Assembly: GCA_947259485.1 (NCBI GenBank)
Contig: CAMYLU010000003.1
Coordinates: 124,001 to 188,000 of the forward strand
Direction: 5' to 3'
Length of the DNA: 64,000 bases
DNA from: an uncultured Gammaproteobacteria bacterium
GTDB taxonomy: Bacteria > Pseudomonadota > Gammaproteobacteria > GCA-001735895
Positions 63,183 through 64,000 of the stretch are shown here, one piece after another. A program made the position numbers and the translations under genes. The stretch's first letter is position 1; every line of letters begins with the position of its first letter. The notes under the pieces were generated by a model. That model did not search any database and had not been told where the DNA came from. It worked only from the letters and a program-made list of their open reading frames with translations.

Positions 63183-63183
63183 G

Positions 63184-64000
63184 CTATTCCGGGCTGTCCA
63201 CTGCCGCGTCAAGGTAACTCTGCCAACGAGTGCTGCGTGCGTTATCAAACGCCTGTTCATGCATTATTCGCTTCAGCTCCGCCACGTCGGCCGGTCGACG
63301 CCCGGTATCAACCTGCTGCATCTCTTTAATTTTGCGATTGATCCGGGTTAACCGGGGACTGACATCGAGCAGCGCTTCATGCTCGATTAATGCACGTTGT
63401 ATATTTCCGGCATAGCGGAATTTCATCTCGCCGACTTCGTGTAGATGGCGTCGCAGATTGTCGATGGTGTCGTATTTCTTCAGTAATCGCGCCGCAGTTT
63501 TCGGCCCGATTTCCGGAATTCCCGGGATATTATCAACCTTGTCACCGGTGAGCGCTAATTGATCGGCTATCTGTTGCGGACGTACTCCATACTTTTTACA
63601 AATCGCGCGATAGTCGAGTATTTTATCGTCAAGGTAAGCCCACCAGATATCCTGCTCGTTAATTAATTGTGCGAGATCCTTGTCCGCAGTTAAAATTGCA
63701 ACCGGCAACTCTACTGAACCGTGGTAATGCGCGAGCGAACCAATCAGGTCATCCGCTTCCCAACGCGTACTGCTGACGCAGGTTATCCCCAGGGCTTCCA
63801 GCCATTGCCGACACCAGGCGAACTGGCGCTTCAAATCCACCGGAGCCGGGCTGCGATTCGCCTTGTACTGCGAATAAATTTCTTTACGCGCCGATTTCGA
63901 CAGGCTCTCGTCAAACGCGAACACGAGTCGATGCGGTGCCTGCTCGGTCAAAAGCCGATACACGAAATCGCTGAAACCGACAAAGGCCTGGTTAGGTTGC
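63184..64000 (-). CDS. xni: 5'-3' exonuclease / flap endonuclease of the Xni (ExoIX) type, N-terminus outside window
   Basis: At least 271 residues; the frame remains open to the right end of the window, so the start is missing. Visible N-terminal residues QPNQAFVGFSDFVYRLLTEQ lead into RLVFAFDE (first metal Asp). Further motifs: STRWEADDLIGSLA, ILTADKDLAQL and LTGDKVDNIPGIPEIGPKTAARLL (helix-three-turn-helix with potassium site). No polymerase domain is attached, which separates it from PolA. First gene of a three-gene unit with rluE and the fructosamine kinase. Confidence 0.9.
   Translation of the reverse strand, partial: QPNQAFVGFSDFVYRLLTEQAPHRLVFAFDESLSKSARKEIYSQYKANRSPAPVDLKRQFAWCRQWLEALGITCVSSTRWEADDLIGSLAHYHGSVELPVAILTADKDLAQLINEQDIWWAYLDDKILDYRAICKKYGVRPQQIADQLALTGDKVDNIPGIPEIGPKTAARLLKKYDTIDNLRRHLHEVGEMKFRYAGNIQRALIEHEALLDVSPRLTRINRKIKEMQQVDTGRRPADVAELKRIMHEQAFDNARSTRWQSYLDAAVDSPE

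Overview
The window reads as a chromosomal segment of a heterotrophic, probably marine, gammaproteobacterium. The evidence is the rplU-rpmA-obg-proB order near ispB, ubiA next to a rubredoxin, an Xni-type exonuclease, a Na+-pumping oxaloacetate decarboxylase, a zur/znu zinc locus and many N-methylamine and osmolyte enzymes. The species cannot be named from the sequence. I see no rRNA, tRNA, CRISPR array, prophage or complete insertion sequence.

Layout. 1-10 kb: end of a serine/threonine dehydratase-type enzyme, a class V aminotransferase with an IclR regulator, a ketopantoate-reductase-like protein, an EamA exporter, an acetolactate-synthase-like enzyme, and oadGAB. 10-12.6 kb: an AT-rich O-antigen-ligase-like gene and a gene-poor stretch. 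12.6-17 kb: an adenylate-cyclase/TPR protein, a sulfotransferase-like protein, two uncharacterised proteins and a glyoxalase. 17-27.6 kb: choline-dehydrogenase-type flavoenzymes, an arsR-arsI-acr3 operon, amine/amino-acid oxidases and a GlxA-type AraC regulator. 27.8-41 kb: the core of the window, a corrinoid-dependent methyl-transfer system. It holds an MttB-family methyltransferase, a GbdR-like regulator, and a seven-gene operon (corrinoid protein, DUF1638, PF13769 protein, MetV, MetF, pterin-dependent methyltransferase, RACo-type activator), followed by a flavin reductase, a TPR protein and a CntA/YeaW-type Rieske monooxygenase. 41-50.5 kb: housekeeping genes and regulators, ending in proB-obg-rpmA-rplU. 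50.5-57.3 kb: zinc uptake, ATP sulfurylase, ispB and a betaine-homocysteine-methyltransferase-like gene. 57.4-61.7 kb: an agmatinase with a basic-amino-acid ABC importer. 61.8-64 kb: fructosamine kinase, RluE-type pseudouridine synthase and the exonuclease, cut by the window end.

How the genes fit together. A quaternary methylamine (glycine betaine, carnitine, proline betaine or similar) could be demethylated by the MttB-family protein onto the corrinoid protein. The methyl group would pass to tetrahydrofolate through the pterin enzyme and be oxidised through MetF/MetV, with RACo rescuing inactive cobalt. The same substrate class could also be attacked with oxygen by the Rieske protein, and the FAD/GMC oxidases would handle choline and partly demethylated products. 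Several of these proteins carry arginine-rich ends, whereas the corrinoid protein starts with a strongly acidic tail; this suggests electrostatic docking.

The most unexpected structure is non-coding. Five long palindromic elements (29.5, 29.6, 39.8, 50.7 and 50.9 kb) fall into three classes. Where a class has two copies, the loops are nearly identical while the 25-28 bp stems differ at about a third to a half of positions and still pair. Every element carries two small hairpins presenting GGA in the loop, resembling CsrA/RsmA binding sites. A sixth, unrelated 190-bp palindrome overlaps the stop codons of the two convergent genes at 31 kb.
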